Below are positions 34,551 to 42,902 of a stretch of 42,902 nt of DNA, piece by piece. Within the stretch, counting starts at the first letter, position 1. Each line of letters opens with the position of its first letter. This DNA comes from CAVQBP01 sp964448105. Lineage in GTDB: Bacteria; Bacteroidota; Ignavibacteria; Ignavibacteriales; Ignavibacteriaceae. Made by a program: the position numbers and the translations under genes. The stretch covers positions 1 to 42,902 of the forward strand of contig CAYUVK010000037.1 in the NCBI GenBank assembly GCA_964448105.1, given 5' to 3'. The notes under the pieces are model-generated. The model searched no databases and was not told where the DNA came from. It saw only the letters and a program-made list of their open reading frames with translations.

Positions 34551-35168
34551 TTATTTTTGAAAGTAAAATCTAACACCCGCAGTTAGATTCATCCCGCTAA
34601 ATTTATCTCTATAATAAAGATAATCGCTTCTAATGTGATTATACTGTGCTTCTCCGAACACAGATAAGTTTGAATCATATAATTTATGTTCTAAATCGAT
34701 ACCTCCGAAATATCCATAAAGACCTTGATTATCCAATTTTTGATTCGTTTCATTACCAGTCATAACCGTTTGATTAACTAATGAGTATGTAAATCCTACA
34801 GAAAAAGCTAAAATCCAATCATAATTGATAAATATGCCGTATCTTAAACCTGAATTATAAATTAACTGGCTGAATGAAGCTGTAGTTTGAATTAACTCGT
34901 TTGTAGATTCTATTTGCTCATACGCTGTAAAATCTGATTTTGATCTGTAAGATATCCGGTTATAAAAGTATAGATGGTTACTAAATGGTATTCCCAATCC
35001 TGCTTGAAATAAAATATTTGGTAAATATTTTGAGCTAACTTCTTCGGAAGATGGTGTTTGAAATATTCCCATACCCCCGGAAAGAAATATTGATTTTTCA
35101 GGAATATAACTCTGAGCTTTTGTTATCAAGGGATAAACAAATATTAAAACAACAATTAAATATTTCAT
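34551..35168 (-). CDS. Outer-membrane beta-barrel protein, unknown function
   Basis: From ATG 35168 the protein has a signal peptide (MKYLIVVLIFVYPLITKAQ) and about 185 residues of alternating beta-strand sequence ending in TAGVRFYFQK, whose aromatic C-terminus is typical for insertion by the BAM complex. The pattern resembles small eight-stranded OmpA/OmpW-like barrels, but no family signature is clear. An upstream ATG at 35234 would add 22 residues rich in Cys and aromatic residues before the signal and is unlikely. It is monocistronic. Confidence 0.7.
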   Translation of the reverse strand: MKYLIVVLIFVYPLITKAQSYIPEKSIFLSGGMGIFQTPSSEEVSSKYLPNILFQAGLGIPFSNHLYFYNRISYRSKSDFTAYEQIESTNELIQTTASFSQLIYNSGLRYGIFINYDWILAFSVGFTYSLVNQTVMTGNETNQKLDNQGLYGYFGGIDLEHKLYDSNLSVFGEAQYNHIRSDYLYYRDKFSGMNLTAGVRFYFQK

Positions 35169-35426
35169 ATTCTTATGGAAACAGTATTTGCAACCTAAAT
35201 AATTGAAATTTAAATAGCAACAAAAAATTTTCAAAATCCTTTTTTTAAGCGAAAAGCGTTTATATTTTATTACGATTTTTAAAAAAGAAAGATGACAGGA
35301 AAATTGTCAAAAAAAAATTACTAAAAAAAAATTTTTACGGAACCTTTTCATTTTCCCTTCGTCAAAAAAGATTAAATAAAGTTTTATTATTTTAATCCAA
35401 CCATTACTTATTGAATTTGTAGAAAT

Positions 35427-36356
35427 ATGAATATTGCCGTTGAAAACCTTACCAAAAGTTATGGAACTCAAAAAGCTGTAGATACAATTTCCTTCCAGGT
35501 TCATACCGGTGAGATATTAGGATTCCTCGGGCCAAATGGTGCCGGTAAAACCACAACAATGAAAATCTTAACTTGCTTTATGGCTCCAACCGAAGGAGAT
35601 ATTAGAGTAGGTGATCTTTCAATTCATGATCATCAAGATGAAATAAAAACAAAGATTGGATATTTACCTGAAAATAATCCACTTTATTTAGATATGGCCG
35701 TTCTGGAATATTTATCTTTCACAGCTGAACTCCAGGGTGTCCCTAAAAGTAATATCCAGAATAGAATTGAAGAAATGGTTGTTGTATGTGGTCTTAATGA
35801 AGAAAAGCATAAAAAAATCGGTGAACTTTCAAAGGGATACAGGCAGAGGGTTGGACTTGCACAAGCAATGATCCATAACCCGGAAATATTAATTTTTGAT
35901 GAACCGACAACAGGTCTTGATCCAAATCAAATAATTGAAATAAGAAAACTTATTAGAGAACTTGGAAGAGAAAAAACTGTAATTTTAAGTACCCATATTC
36001 TCCCTGAAGTAGAAGCTATTTGCGACAGAATTCTAATTATAAATAAAGGTAAAATTGTTGCAGATGGAACTCCAAACACATTAAGGAAGCAGGCTCAGGG
36101 TGAAGAAATGCTCCGCATTCAGTTAGATGAAGTAGCAAACAGAGATTTAACAATTGAAGCTTTTAAATCAATTGAATCAGTTGCAATGGTTTCACCGGTT
36201 ACAGACGGTAATAATACTTTTATAATTGAAAGTAAAAACGGGCAATCTTCAAGACGCTCAGTCTTTCAACTATGCGTTCAAAAGAATTGGATATTAACGG
36301 AAATGACCCCTATCGAAACTAAATTGGAAGATATTTTTAGAGAACTTACGACTTAA
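35427..36356 (+). CDS. GldA-like ABC transporter ATPase
   Basis: The 309-residue ATPase has Walker A GPNGAGKTTT, signature LSKGYRQRVGLAQ, Walker B EILIFDEPTTGLD and the H-loop STH. It ends with a C-terminal domain of about 90 residues of the type found in GldA and in NosF/CcmA-like exporters. Together with the next three genes it forms the conserved GldA-GldF-GldG-like unit with DUF4340. In flavobacteria GldA/F/G were once linked to gliding, but the unit is widespread in non-gliding bacteria and its substrate is unknown. ATG 35427 is followed directly by the ABC fold. The operon runs from here to 39647. Confidence 0.9.
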   Translation: MNIAVENLTKSYGTQKAVDTISFQVHTGEILGFLGPNGAGKTTTMKILTCFMAPTEGDIRVGDLSIHDHQDEIKTKIGYLPENNPLYLDMAVLEYLSFTAELQGVPKSNIQNRIEEMVVVCGLNEEKHKKIGELSKGYRQRVGLAQAMIHNPEILIFDEPTTGLDPNQIIEIRKLIRELGREKTVILSTHILPEVEAICDRILIINKGKIVADGTPNTLRKQAQGEEMLRIQLDEVANRDLTIEAFKSIESVAMVSPVTDGNNTFIIESKNGQSSRRSVFQLCVQKNWILTEMTPIETKLEDIFRELTT

Positions 36357-36455
36357 AAAATTGAAAAATTGAAAAATTGAAAGATAAAAGACTTAAAGAT
36401 TTAAACAATAAATTTATTATGTCTTGTTAATTTAAATTTAAAAACTCGATAAAAC

Positions 36456-37184
36456 ATGGCTAACAAAATCTGGATAATAGCAATAAAAGAACTTAAATCA
36501 TTCTTCGATTCTTTAACAGCATATATTTTAATTGTTGTATTCCTAGGATTAAGCGGATTTTTTACCTGGCTTTATGGTTCCGATATATTTTTTATCGGGC
36601 AAGCCACTTTGCAGCCTTTTTTTTCTGTTGCTTACTGGACCCTCTTCTTCTTCATTCCGGCACTTACTATGAAAATGATTGCCGAAGAAAACAAGTCCGG
36701 AACAATCGAACTTCTTTTAACAAAAGCCGTAACAGATTGGGAAGTTGTTCTTGGGAAATTTTTAGCATGCCTGCTGTTAATTGCAATCGCACTGGTTCTA
36801 ACATTACCCTATTATATAACAGTTGCTTCCATCGGACCAATTGATAACGGTGCTGTTTGGTGCGGTTATCTTGGATTGCTTTTAATGAGCATGGTTTATA
36901 TAAGCATCGGGCTTTTTGCAAGTAGCATTACCGGCAACCAGATTGTTGCATTTCTTTTATCTCTTTTTATCGGTGTTTTCTTCCTAATTATTTTCAGTAC
37001 CTTATCAAATAATTTTACAGGGATAATTGGAGAAATTTTAGATTATTTAAATTTATCAACTCACTTTGAATCAATATCACGAGGAGTAATTGATTCAAAA
37101 GATGTTATTTATTTTCTCAGCATTTCATTATTTGGATTGATACTTGCTGAGACAATGTTATCAAAAAGAAATATTGTCGATTAA
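36456..37184 (+). CDS. GldF-like ABC permease
   Basis: The 242-residue protein has six likely membrane helices and the ABC-2 permease features: an N-terminal ELKSFFDSLTAYI, then FFIPALTMKMIAEENKSGTI, in which the Met/Glu-rich stretch before LLLTKAVTDWEVVLGKFLA is typical. It forms the channel driven by the GldA-like ATPase encoded 100 bases upstream. The gap contains a short tandem repeat of ATTGAAAA units (36357-36380) but no terminator. The next gene begins five bases after its stop, so those two are certainly co-transcribed. Confidence 0.88.
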   Translation: MANKIWIIAIKELKSFFDSLTAYILIVVFLGLSGFFTWLYGSDIFFIGQATLQPFFSVAYWTLFFFIPALTMKMIAEENKSGTIELLLTKAVTDWEVVLGKFLACLLLIAIALVLTLPYYITVASIGPIDNGAVWCGYLGLLLMSMVYISIGLFASSITGNQIVAFLLSLFIGVFFLIIFSTLSNNFTGIIGEILDYLNLSTHFESISRGVIDSKDVIYFLSISLFGLILAETMLSKRNIVD

Positions 37185-37189
37185 AAATT

Positions 37190-38716
37190 ATGCTAACCAA
37201 GAAAAAAGTAATTACCGGAGTTCTTTTAACATTCGGAATTTTAGTTATAATCAATTTTTTTGCATACCGCTTTTTTGTAAGGTTGGATTTTACTGCCGAC
37301 CAGGAATATACCTTAAGCAAAGCAACAAAAGATATATTAAAATCTCTCAATGCACCTGTAACAATATCTGCATATTTCTCGGAAGATCTTCCGCCTAATG
37401 TTGCTAAAGTCAAGCAGGATTTTAAAGATATGCTGATTGAGTATGATAATGCTTCAGGCGGAAAAATTGTTTATCAATTTATTAATCCGAATAAAGATCA
37501 AGAAACAGAAATGGAAGCGCAGCAAGCCGGCATACAGCCAATAATGATAAACGTTAGGGAACGGGATCAAATGAAACAACAGCGCGCATATTTAGGCGCA
37601 GTGCTGCAATATGGAAATAAAAAAGAAACTATTCCTTTCATTCAGCCGGGCTCTGCAATGGAGTTTGCGTTATCTTCTAATATTAAAAAACTTTCTTTAA
37701 CACAAAAGACTAAAATTGCTTTTCTGCAGGGGAATGGCGAGCCTTCCCTTTCGGAATTACAGCAATTAAGGACTCAGCTTTCTATAATGTATGATGTGGA
37801 AACCGTTAAATTTAATGATACAACAGGAATTCCTTCAAAGTATAAAACTTTGGTAATAATCGCTCCTTCAGATACTGTAAATCCTCAAAATTTTAAACAG
37901 CTTGATGATTATATGGAAAAGGGAGGAAGAATATTAGTAGCATTAAATAGAGTAAAGGGGAACCTTTCCAATGCTACGGGCTCAAGTGTTTATACCGGTT
38001 TCGAAAATTGGTTGGATAAAAAAGGAATTGATGTACAGGATGAATTTGTTATCGATGTAAATTCAGGAAATCTTATGGTTCGGCAGCAAAACGGTATGTT
38101 TGTGATGAATACACCCGTTAAATTCCCTTACCTGCCGGTTATAACCAAGTTTGCTGATCATCCAATTACGAAGGGTATTGAATCTGTTATTTTCCCGTTT
38201 GCAAGTCCGATAAAAATTTCTCCTGCAGATTCTACACTTCATATTGTAAAATTAGCCTTAACTTCAAAAAACACAGGAGTTGAAAAACCGCCCGTTTATT
38301 TTAGTGTAATGAAACAATGGACAAAAAGTGATTTTCCTGTTTCTTCTTTACCTGTAGCCGTAGCAGTTGACGGAAACATTGTCGATAATACTTTTTCAAA
38401 AATGGTAGTTTTTGGTGATGGTGATTTTGCAACTAATGGTTCAGGGCAGAGGGCTCAAAGACTTGAAAATGATAATATTAATTTAATGGCAAATGCAATT
38501 GATTGGCTTTCTGATGATACCGGACTTATTGCATTAAGAACTAAAGGAATTAGCTCCAGGCCAATAGATCCAAATATAGAAGAAGGTACTAAGACTTTTC
38601 TAAAATATCTTAATTTCCTGCTCCCGATTATTTTAATTATCGGTTTTGGGGTTGTTCGTTATCAATATAGAAGAAAACTAAGAAATAAATGGATGTCGGT
38701 AGATTATGTTCAATAA
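37190..38716 (+). CDS. GldG-like ABC transporter auxiliary protein
   Basis: The 508-residue protein has one membrane helix at each end (residues about 9-28 and 475-492) and a large periplasmic middle. Typical GldG/ABC-auxiliary stretches include FTADQEYTLSKATKDILKSL, APVTISAYFSEDLPP, then VYQFINPNKDQETEMEAQQA and LDDYMEKGGRILVALN. The middle part resembles a receiver- or glutamine-amidotransferase-like fold that binds ligand and not an enzyme. It partners the GldF-like permease five bases upstream; its stop overlaps the DUF4340 gene by 11 bases. Confidence 0.87.
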   Translation: MLTKKKVITGVLLTFGILVIINFFAYRFFVRLDFTADQEYTLSKATKDILKSLNAPVTISAYFSEDLPPNVAKVKQDFKDMLIEYDNASGGKIVYQFINPNKDQETEMEAQQAGIQPIMINVRERDQMKQQRAYLGAVLQYGNKKETIPFIQPGSAMEFALSSNIKKLSLTQKTKIAFLQGNGEPSLSELQQLRTQLSIMYDVETVKFNDTTGIPSKYKTLVIIAPSDTVNPQNFKQLDDYMEKGGRILVALNRVKGNLSNATGSSVYTGFENWLDKKGIDVQDEFVIDVNSGNLMVRQQNGMFVMNTPVKFPYLPVITKFADHPITKGIESVIFPFASPIKISPADSTLHIVKLALTSKNTGVEKPPVYFSVMKQWTKSDFPVSSLPVAVAVDGNIVDNTFSKMVVFGDGDFATNGSGQRAQRLENDNINLMANAIDWLSDDTGLIALRTKGISSRPIDPNIEEGTKTFLKYLNFLLPIILIIGFGVVRYQYRRKLRNKWMSVDYVQ

Positions 38717-39647
38717 AATTTCTTCAAAAACTCTCACAATAATTTTTGTTGTTCTTTTAGTATTAGCGGCAATTTATATTTATCATGATTCTACACACGA
38801 AGAACGTTCTTTCAGAAGGGATATTGTAAATATTGACACTTCAAAAGTAACGTCTATTAGTATATTTCCAAAAGCTACTAATCATAAAGAAGTAAAAATA
38901 TTCAAAGAAGGTAAAAACTGGCAGGTTCAGCTTTCAAATAATAACTCGGTTCCTGCTGATAATTCTAAGATAAAAAATCTATTAAATCAGATTAGCGAAA
39001 TAAAAGCAAATAGTGTTGCGGCACAAGACGAGAGCAAATGGAAAGAGCTTCAGGTCGATTCTTCCGGCACGAGAGTAAAAGTTTATGAAGGCAGCGACAA
39101 TACCCTTGATATTGTTCTTGGAAAATTTTCTTACCAGCAGCCTAGGACTATGTCAACCTATGTAAGGGTGAAAGGTGATAAAGATGTTTATGAGGTAAAT
39201 GGTTTTCTAGAATTTTCTTTCAATCAAAAACCTGATTACTTTAGAAATAATACTCTTGTAAATGATGATGTTTCACACTGGAACCGGCTGACTTTTATGT
39301 ATCCTGCAGACAGTTCTTTTCAATTAATAAAAGATACAACTAACCATTGGACAATAAATAAGGTTAAGATTGATTCTTCAAAAACAATAAATTTTCTTAG
39401 AACACTATCACATCTTTCGGGCACTGGCTTTGTTGATAACCCGGGTGAATCTCTTTTAAGCAAAGCTGCTCATACTCTTACCATTGAATCGTCTGCTTTA
39501 GGAGCAATTACACTTTCTGCTTATACAGATTCAAACAATTATTTAATTCATTCCTCACAAAATCCCGATGCATATTTTAATGGAAAAACGAATAATCTCT
39601 GGAAAAAAATATTTATCGGAAAAAGTTACTTCTCAAAGAAAAAATAG
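38706..39647 (+). CDS. DUF4340 exported protein of the Gld-like ABC unit
   Basis: The 313-residue protein has an N-terminal membrane anchor (residues about 9-25) and a repeated beta-rich DUF4340 body with the usual KEVKIFKEGKNWQVQ and, later, VKVYEGSDNTLDIVLGKFSY. DUF4340 proteins almost always follow GldG-like genes and probably extend the periplasmic part of that transporter. Overlap with the GldG-like gene by 11 bases shows coupled translation. A 12-pair hairpin just after the stop likely ends the operon. Confidence 0.85.
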   Translation: MFNKISSKTLTIIFVVLLVLAAIYIYHDSTHEERSFRRDIVNIDTSKVTSISIFPKATNHKEVKIFKEGKNWQVQLSNNNSVPADNSKIKNLLNQISEIKANSVAAQDESKWKELQVDSSGTRVKVYEGSDNTLDIVLGKFSYQQPRTMSTYVRVKGDKDVYEVNGFLEFSFNQKPDYFRNNTLVNDDVSHWNRLTFMYPADSSFQLIKDTTNHWTINKVKIDSSKTINFLRTLSHLSGTGFVDNPGESLLSKAAHTLTIESSALGAITLSAYTDSNNYLIHSSQNPDAYFNGKTNNLWKKIFIGKSYFSKKK

Positions 39648-39667
39648 TTAATAGACTCGTTCTCAAT

Positions 39668-39703
39668 TATTGTAGGGACATCACGGTTCCAGTCCCTACA
39701 ATA
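39668..39703. terminator. Hairpin after the Gld-like operon
   Basis: TATTGTAGGGAC (39668-39679) and GTCCCTACAATA (39692-39703) pair perfectly over 12 positions around a 12-base loop. ATTTTTC follows seven bases later. It may end the operon or be a dispersed TTGTAGGGAC palindrome of the REP kind. Confidence 0.65.
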
Positions 39704-39925
39704 GTATAAATTTTTCTGCACTATACTTTTTAAATCATAAAATCAATATTGCTCCAATATTAGTCTTGCAAATTTGAAACATTATACATAAGTTTTTATA
39801 CATTTTCCCGGATATTTTCAATCATCTTCCAGTTCTTAATTTAATTTATAAATATCTGCATAAAGAAGATTAATTTTTATCTTCTTTTTAATCACTTTTT
39901 CAAACAAACATTATGAGGGCACACC

Positions 39926-41398
39926 ATGGGTAAAATTCAGAAACAATTTCTTTTTATTCTTTTCTTTGCGCTGTATCTTATTTCATTTTGGGGTTGTAAA
40001 TCACAAAATGCAGATGAAGGTAAATCACCAATTACCACATCATCAAACGAAGCTAAAGAGCAGTACTTAAAGGCTCGTAGTCTTGCAGAAACTCTCCAGG
40101 GGCAGGAATCACTTCAATATTACACAAATGCCATAAATGCAGATTCTAACTTTGCTATGGCATATCTTAACCGGGCACCAAACCAACCAACTGCCAAAGC
40201 ATTTTTTGCTGATTTAAATAAAGCAGTTTCTCTTGCAGATAAAGTTTCGGAAGGTGAGAAATTACAAATTTTAGGATTTGAAGCGGGTGTAAATGCTAAT
40301 CCTACAAAACAAAAAGAATATTATGAGAAACTTATAGCAATGTTTCCGAAAGATGAAAGAGCTCATATGTTATTGGGAAATTTTTATTTCGGTCAGCAGG
40401 ATTACCAAAATGCCGTCGAGCAGTACAATAAAGCCGCTGCAATTGATTCTAATTATTCTCTTGCTTACAATATGTTGGGATATGGCAATAGGCAATTAAT
40501 GAATTATGATGAGGCTGAAAAAGCATTCCAAAAATATATCGAATTAATTCCGAATGACCCAAATCCCTATGATTCCTTTGCAGAACTTTTAATGAAAGAA
40601 GGAAAATATGATCAAGCCATTGAAAACTATAAAAAAGCACTAAATTATAATCCGCATTTCGTTTCTTCAATACTTGGAGTAGCGGCAAATGAAATGTATA
40701 AAGGTAATTATGATTCAGCAAGAGCTGTGATACAAAAGCTGTATGATATAGCGAGAGATAACGGAGAAGAAAGGACCGCACTTCTTGCCATGGCAATAAC
40801 TTATATCGACGAAGGTAAACCCGACATGGCATTAAATGAGTTGAATAAAAGTTATGAAATTGCAGAAAAAGATAATGATTTTGGTAATATGTCGGGAGAT
40901 TTATTTAACGAAGCAACCGTTCTTTTGGAAATGGGAAAATATAAAGATGCTCTCCAAAATTTTCAAAAATCCGTTGAAACGTTTAATAATACTTCTTCAT
41001 CTCAAGCACTAAAAGATAATGTTAAGCTTGGTTTGCTTTACAATGAAGGTGATGTTGCTTTGCAGCAAAAAGATTTTAAAACCGCATCTTCAAAAGCAGA
41101 AGAATTTATGAATGGAGTTAAAGCTATTAATAATACAAACCAGATCCGCCTGGCGCATCAACTAAACGGAATGATAGCTTTGGCTCAAAAGAAAGCAGAT
41201 GATTGTTTAGCAGAGCTTAATCAGGCAAATCAACAGAATCCATACAACTTTTACAGGATGGCACTTGCATATCAAATGAAAGGGGATAAAGAAAAAGCAA
41301 AAGAATATTGTGAAAAAATAATGAATTCCAATCCAATTCCAACAATAAATTCTGCTTTTGCACGTAATAAAGCAAGGAAAATGATGAAAATGTTATAG
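39926..41398 (+). CDS. Tetratricopeptide-repeat lipoprotein
   Basis: The 490-residue protein begins with a lipoprotein signal whose lipobox is ISFWGC (Cys24). At least eight TPR-like helical hairpins follow, clearest at about residues 143-176 (AHMLLGNFYFGQQDYQNAVE), 178-210 (AYNMLGYGNRQLMNYDEAEK), 212-245 (YDSFAELLMKEGKYDQAIEN), 246-279 and near the end (YRMALAYQMKGDKEKAKEYC). TPR arrays are protein-binding scaffolds. No effector domain is attached and neighbouring genes give no partner, so its role is open. GAGGG precedes ATG 39926. Confidence 0.85.
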   Translation: MGKIQKQFLFILFFALYLISFWGCKSQNADEGKSPITTSSNEAKEQYLKARSLAETLQGQESLQYYTNAINADSNFAMAYLNRAPNQPTAKAFFADLNKAVSLADKVSEGEKLQILGFEAGVNANPTKQKEYYEKLIAMFPKDERAHMLLGNFYFGQQDYQNAVEQYNKAAAIDSNYSLAYNMLGYGNRQLMNYDEAEKAFQKYIELIPNDPNPYDSFAELLMKEGKYDQAIENYKKALNYNPHFVSSILGVAANEMYKGNYDSARAVIQKLYDIARDNGEERTALLAMAITYIDEGKPDMALNELNKSYEIAEKDNDFGNMSGDLFNEATVLLEMGKYKDALQNFQKSVETFNNTSSSQALKDNVKLGLLYNEGDVALQQKDFKTASSKAEEFMNGVKAINNTNQIRLAHQLNGMIALAQKKADDCLAELNQANQQNPYNFYRMALAYQMKGDKEKAKEYCEKIMNSNPIPTINSAFARNKARKMMKML

Positions 41399-41408
41399 TG
41401 ATTACTCC

Positions 41409-41432
41409 GGAGTGGAATTATATTTCCACTCC
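41409..41432. terminator. Terminator hairpin between converging genes
   Basis: GGAGTGGAA (41409-41417) and TTCCACTCC (41424-41432) form a nine-pair stem with a six-base loop, followed rightward by TGATTTTCTT. It lies 11 bases after the TPR gene stop and serves that gene best; leftward there is no T tract for the M64 gene. Confidence 0.75.
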
Positions 41433-41440
41433 TGATTTTC

Positions 41441-42902
41441 TTACTCGGAATAAAATTTAATTACTTTTATTATCGCCTCTTCACAGACTTTACAGAATGG
41501 TTTTGCACCCTTGGAAAACATAATGCAATCCAGCATCGGTCTATATAAACCTTTTGAAGCATAACCGGCACCTTCAAAAGCTCCAACTTTACCGGCATAT
41601 TTACTTTTAGATAAATAATTATCGACCCAATCTGCATGTTCCTTGTCTTTTTGATTATATTCTTCCTCAACTTTCTTTATTTGCTCCTGCGGTGCTTTTT
41701 TCTTTTTAAGTTCTGCTATCTTATTATTTAGCTCTCTTCTTTCAGATTGCCATTTCAAATCAACGCTATCGTATCCGGCTTTTTCCCAGGGGGTTGGAAT
41801 TTGAATTCCCGGTGTAATTAAATTTTCCCATTTTACTTTTGGCGGATTTAACAACGCAGTAATATTTGGTTCGACTGGCTCAACTCCTTGAGGATAAAAA
41901 TCACTATATGCAACATCGGATGTGTAATATTCATCTGCAAGCCCTGCAAATGAATGACCAAATTCGTGCAAGAAAATATATGAGCTCCATTGATTATCGG
42001 AAATGAAAGTGCAAAAGAAATTATAGATTCCGCCCCCGCCGTATCTTTTATGATTTACCATAATATAAATTGCATCATAAGGAACGTGAGCAGCCATATC
42101 ACGCATTGTTTTATTATCTTCTGTTAAAAGATATCTCTCTGATCCTAAAGAATTAAAAGTGGAATTTAGAACTGTATTCTTATAGATGCCTGCCCGGGGT
42201 TCATCGGTTCCACTTTCTTCAGATGGTTTAAAAACTCCATAAATATTAAAATTGTTTTTATAAGATTTATATGGTTCCTGGTTAAAGAAAATCCTGGTAA
42301 AGCGATCAAGATCTGATTTAAATTTCTTTTCTTCTTTTTTTGTATATCCTTCGCTTAATATAACAACATCAACTTTTATATGAGGATCTCCGTTTATTTC
42401 GTTTTTATATATTTTGACCGATTTATCCAGAACAGGCTCTCTAATTATACCGATACTATCCGGGTCAATTTCGGTTTCAAAGAATTTCTCAAGTTGGTTA
42501 TCTTTTTTTCTTCTTTCAAGAATAAATTTGATTTTGATCTTGGGATAAGGAATTATAGCCGACTCGCTATATGTTTTTTTTATTCCATTTATTGCTTCGG
42601 AACTTGTTTGGTACTCACCGAAATATGAGTTAAATCCTTTTGAATAAATTAATTTCCCTGAAGATAAATCATAAATTTTATAATAATATTTTCCGTTATT
42701 AAAATTATCGATCAGATTATTTATACTGCCGGCCCAAATTCCGTATTGGTAAATTTTATCAATTGTAATTATCTCATCTTTAGCATTTCCGATATGGAAA
42801 TAGTCTATTCGCATGGTTTTATTGATGAAATAATTATTAAAATCGACTTGTGCATTTGAAGTTGTAATCATAGTTAAAAATATTATTGAGAAATAAAAAA
42901 TT
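41441..42902 (-). CDS. M64-family metallopeptidase (IgA peptidase-like), 5' end beyond the window
   Basis: The zinc motif HEFGHSFAGLADEYY, with the third ligand in the Asp-Glu-Tyr part, identifies the M64 family, named after the Clostridium ramosum IgA peptidase; members in environmental bacteria are secreted peptidases of unknown target. The N-terminal 160 residues form a beta-rich M64 N-domain. An internal ATG lies at 42871, but the frame continues upstream as hydrophobic IFYFSIIFLTMITTSNAQ up to the window end, a signal peptide with cleavage near NAQ. The true start is therefore outside the window. A Cys-rich end (CKVCEEAI) closes the protein. Confidence 0.88.
   Translation of the reverse strand, partial: IFYFSIIFLTMITTSNAQVDFNNYFINKTMRIDYFHIGNAKDEIITIDKIYQYGIWAGSINNLIDNFNNGKYYYKIYDLSSGKLIYSKGFNSYFGEYQTSSEAINGIKKTYSESAIIPYPKIKIKFILERRKKDNQLEKFFETEIDPDSIGIIREPVLDKSVKIYKNEINGDPHIKVDVVILSEGYTKKEEKKFKSDLDRFTRIFFNQEPYKSYKNNFNIYGVFKPSEESGTDEPRAGIYKNTVLNSTFNSLGSERYLLTEDNKTMRDMAAHVPYDAIYIMVNHKRYGGGGIYNFFCTFISDNQWSSYIFLHEFGHSFAGLADEYYTSDVAYSDFYPQGVEPVEPNITALLNPPKVKWENLITPGIQIPTPWEKAGYDSVDLKWQSERRELNNKIAELKKKKAPQEQIKKVEEEYNQKDKEHADWVDNYLSKSKYAGKVGAFEGAGYASKGLYRPMLDCIMFSKGAKPFCKVCEEAIIKVIKFYSE

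Noticed and set aside
36357..36385. Tandem ATTGAAAA repeats, possible CRISPR-like or regulatory repeat
   Set aside because: Only about three short units without spacers; simple low-complexity DNA in an operon gap.

Overview
The window is AT-rich (roughly 30% GC by eye), gene-dense chromosomal DNA from a Gram-negative bacterium of the Bacteroidota/Ignavibacteriota side of the tree. Ignavibacteria is the best guess. The clues are a short 285-residue primary sigma factor without region 1.1, a Gld-type ABC cluster with DUF4340, a TAnnTTTG promoter element, many lipoproteins and outer-membrane barrels, and a dipeptidyl-peptidase III with the pentapeptide HEISH that I remember from Caldithrix. I see no tRNA, rRNA, CRISPR array, phage gene or insertion sequence.

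Layout. 1-2430: the start of a response regulator, then a decaying stretch with two SAM methyltransferases, one cut by an in-frame TAG and one frameshifted at an A9 run, followed by a doubly frameshifted relic. 2552-5541: a small membrane protein and a large exported glycosidase-like protein. 5589-10785: a cysteine/sulfur-transfer operon preceded by what looks like a complete ribosome-mediated attenuator. A 34-codon leader peptide carries CNCCCCMCCC, and it is followed by competing pairing arms and an intrinsic terminator just before the cysteine synthase gene. The operon encodes a CysM-like synthase, a JAMM peptidase, a fused sulfur carrier/E1/rhodanese, DUF4395, a thioredoxin and a tandem rhodanese. 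10817-13570: PAP2 phosphatase, MsrB lipoprotein, OB-fold lipoprotein. 13650-17765 (minus strand): four genes joined by three ATGA overlaps (C39-like peptidase, RLAN/RimK ATP-grasp ligase, GCS2 ligase, N-formylglutamate amidohydrolase), a predicted peptide- or amide-forming pathway of unknown product. 17980-20766: PEP carboxylase. 20839-27157: a TetR repressor with two matching 18-bp operators, divergent from a LolA-like protein, two FtsX permeases, a LolD-like ATPase and an outer-membrane barrel, together an envelope export route. 27269-35168: DUF2279 protein, M49 lipoprotein, lytic transglycosylase, TraB protein, RpoD, M23 peptidase and a barrel protein. 35427-39647: Gld-like ABC transporter. 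39926-42902: TPR lipoprotein and an M64 peptidase cut by the window edge.

How the parts work together. In the sulfur operon, the tandem rhodanese and thioredoxin can take sulfane sulfur from thiosulfate or a similar donor. The E1/rhodanese protein can load it as a thiocarboxylate on a ubiquitin-like carrier, the CysM-like enzyme can transfer it to an activated serine, and the JAMM peptidase can release cysteine. The poly-Cys leader would switch this on when charged Cys-tRNA is scarce. This scheme is inferred from family knowledge and sequence; nothing here has been tested.
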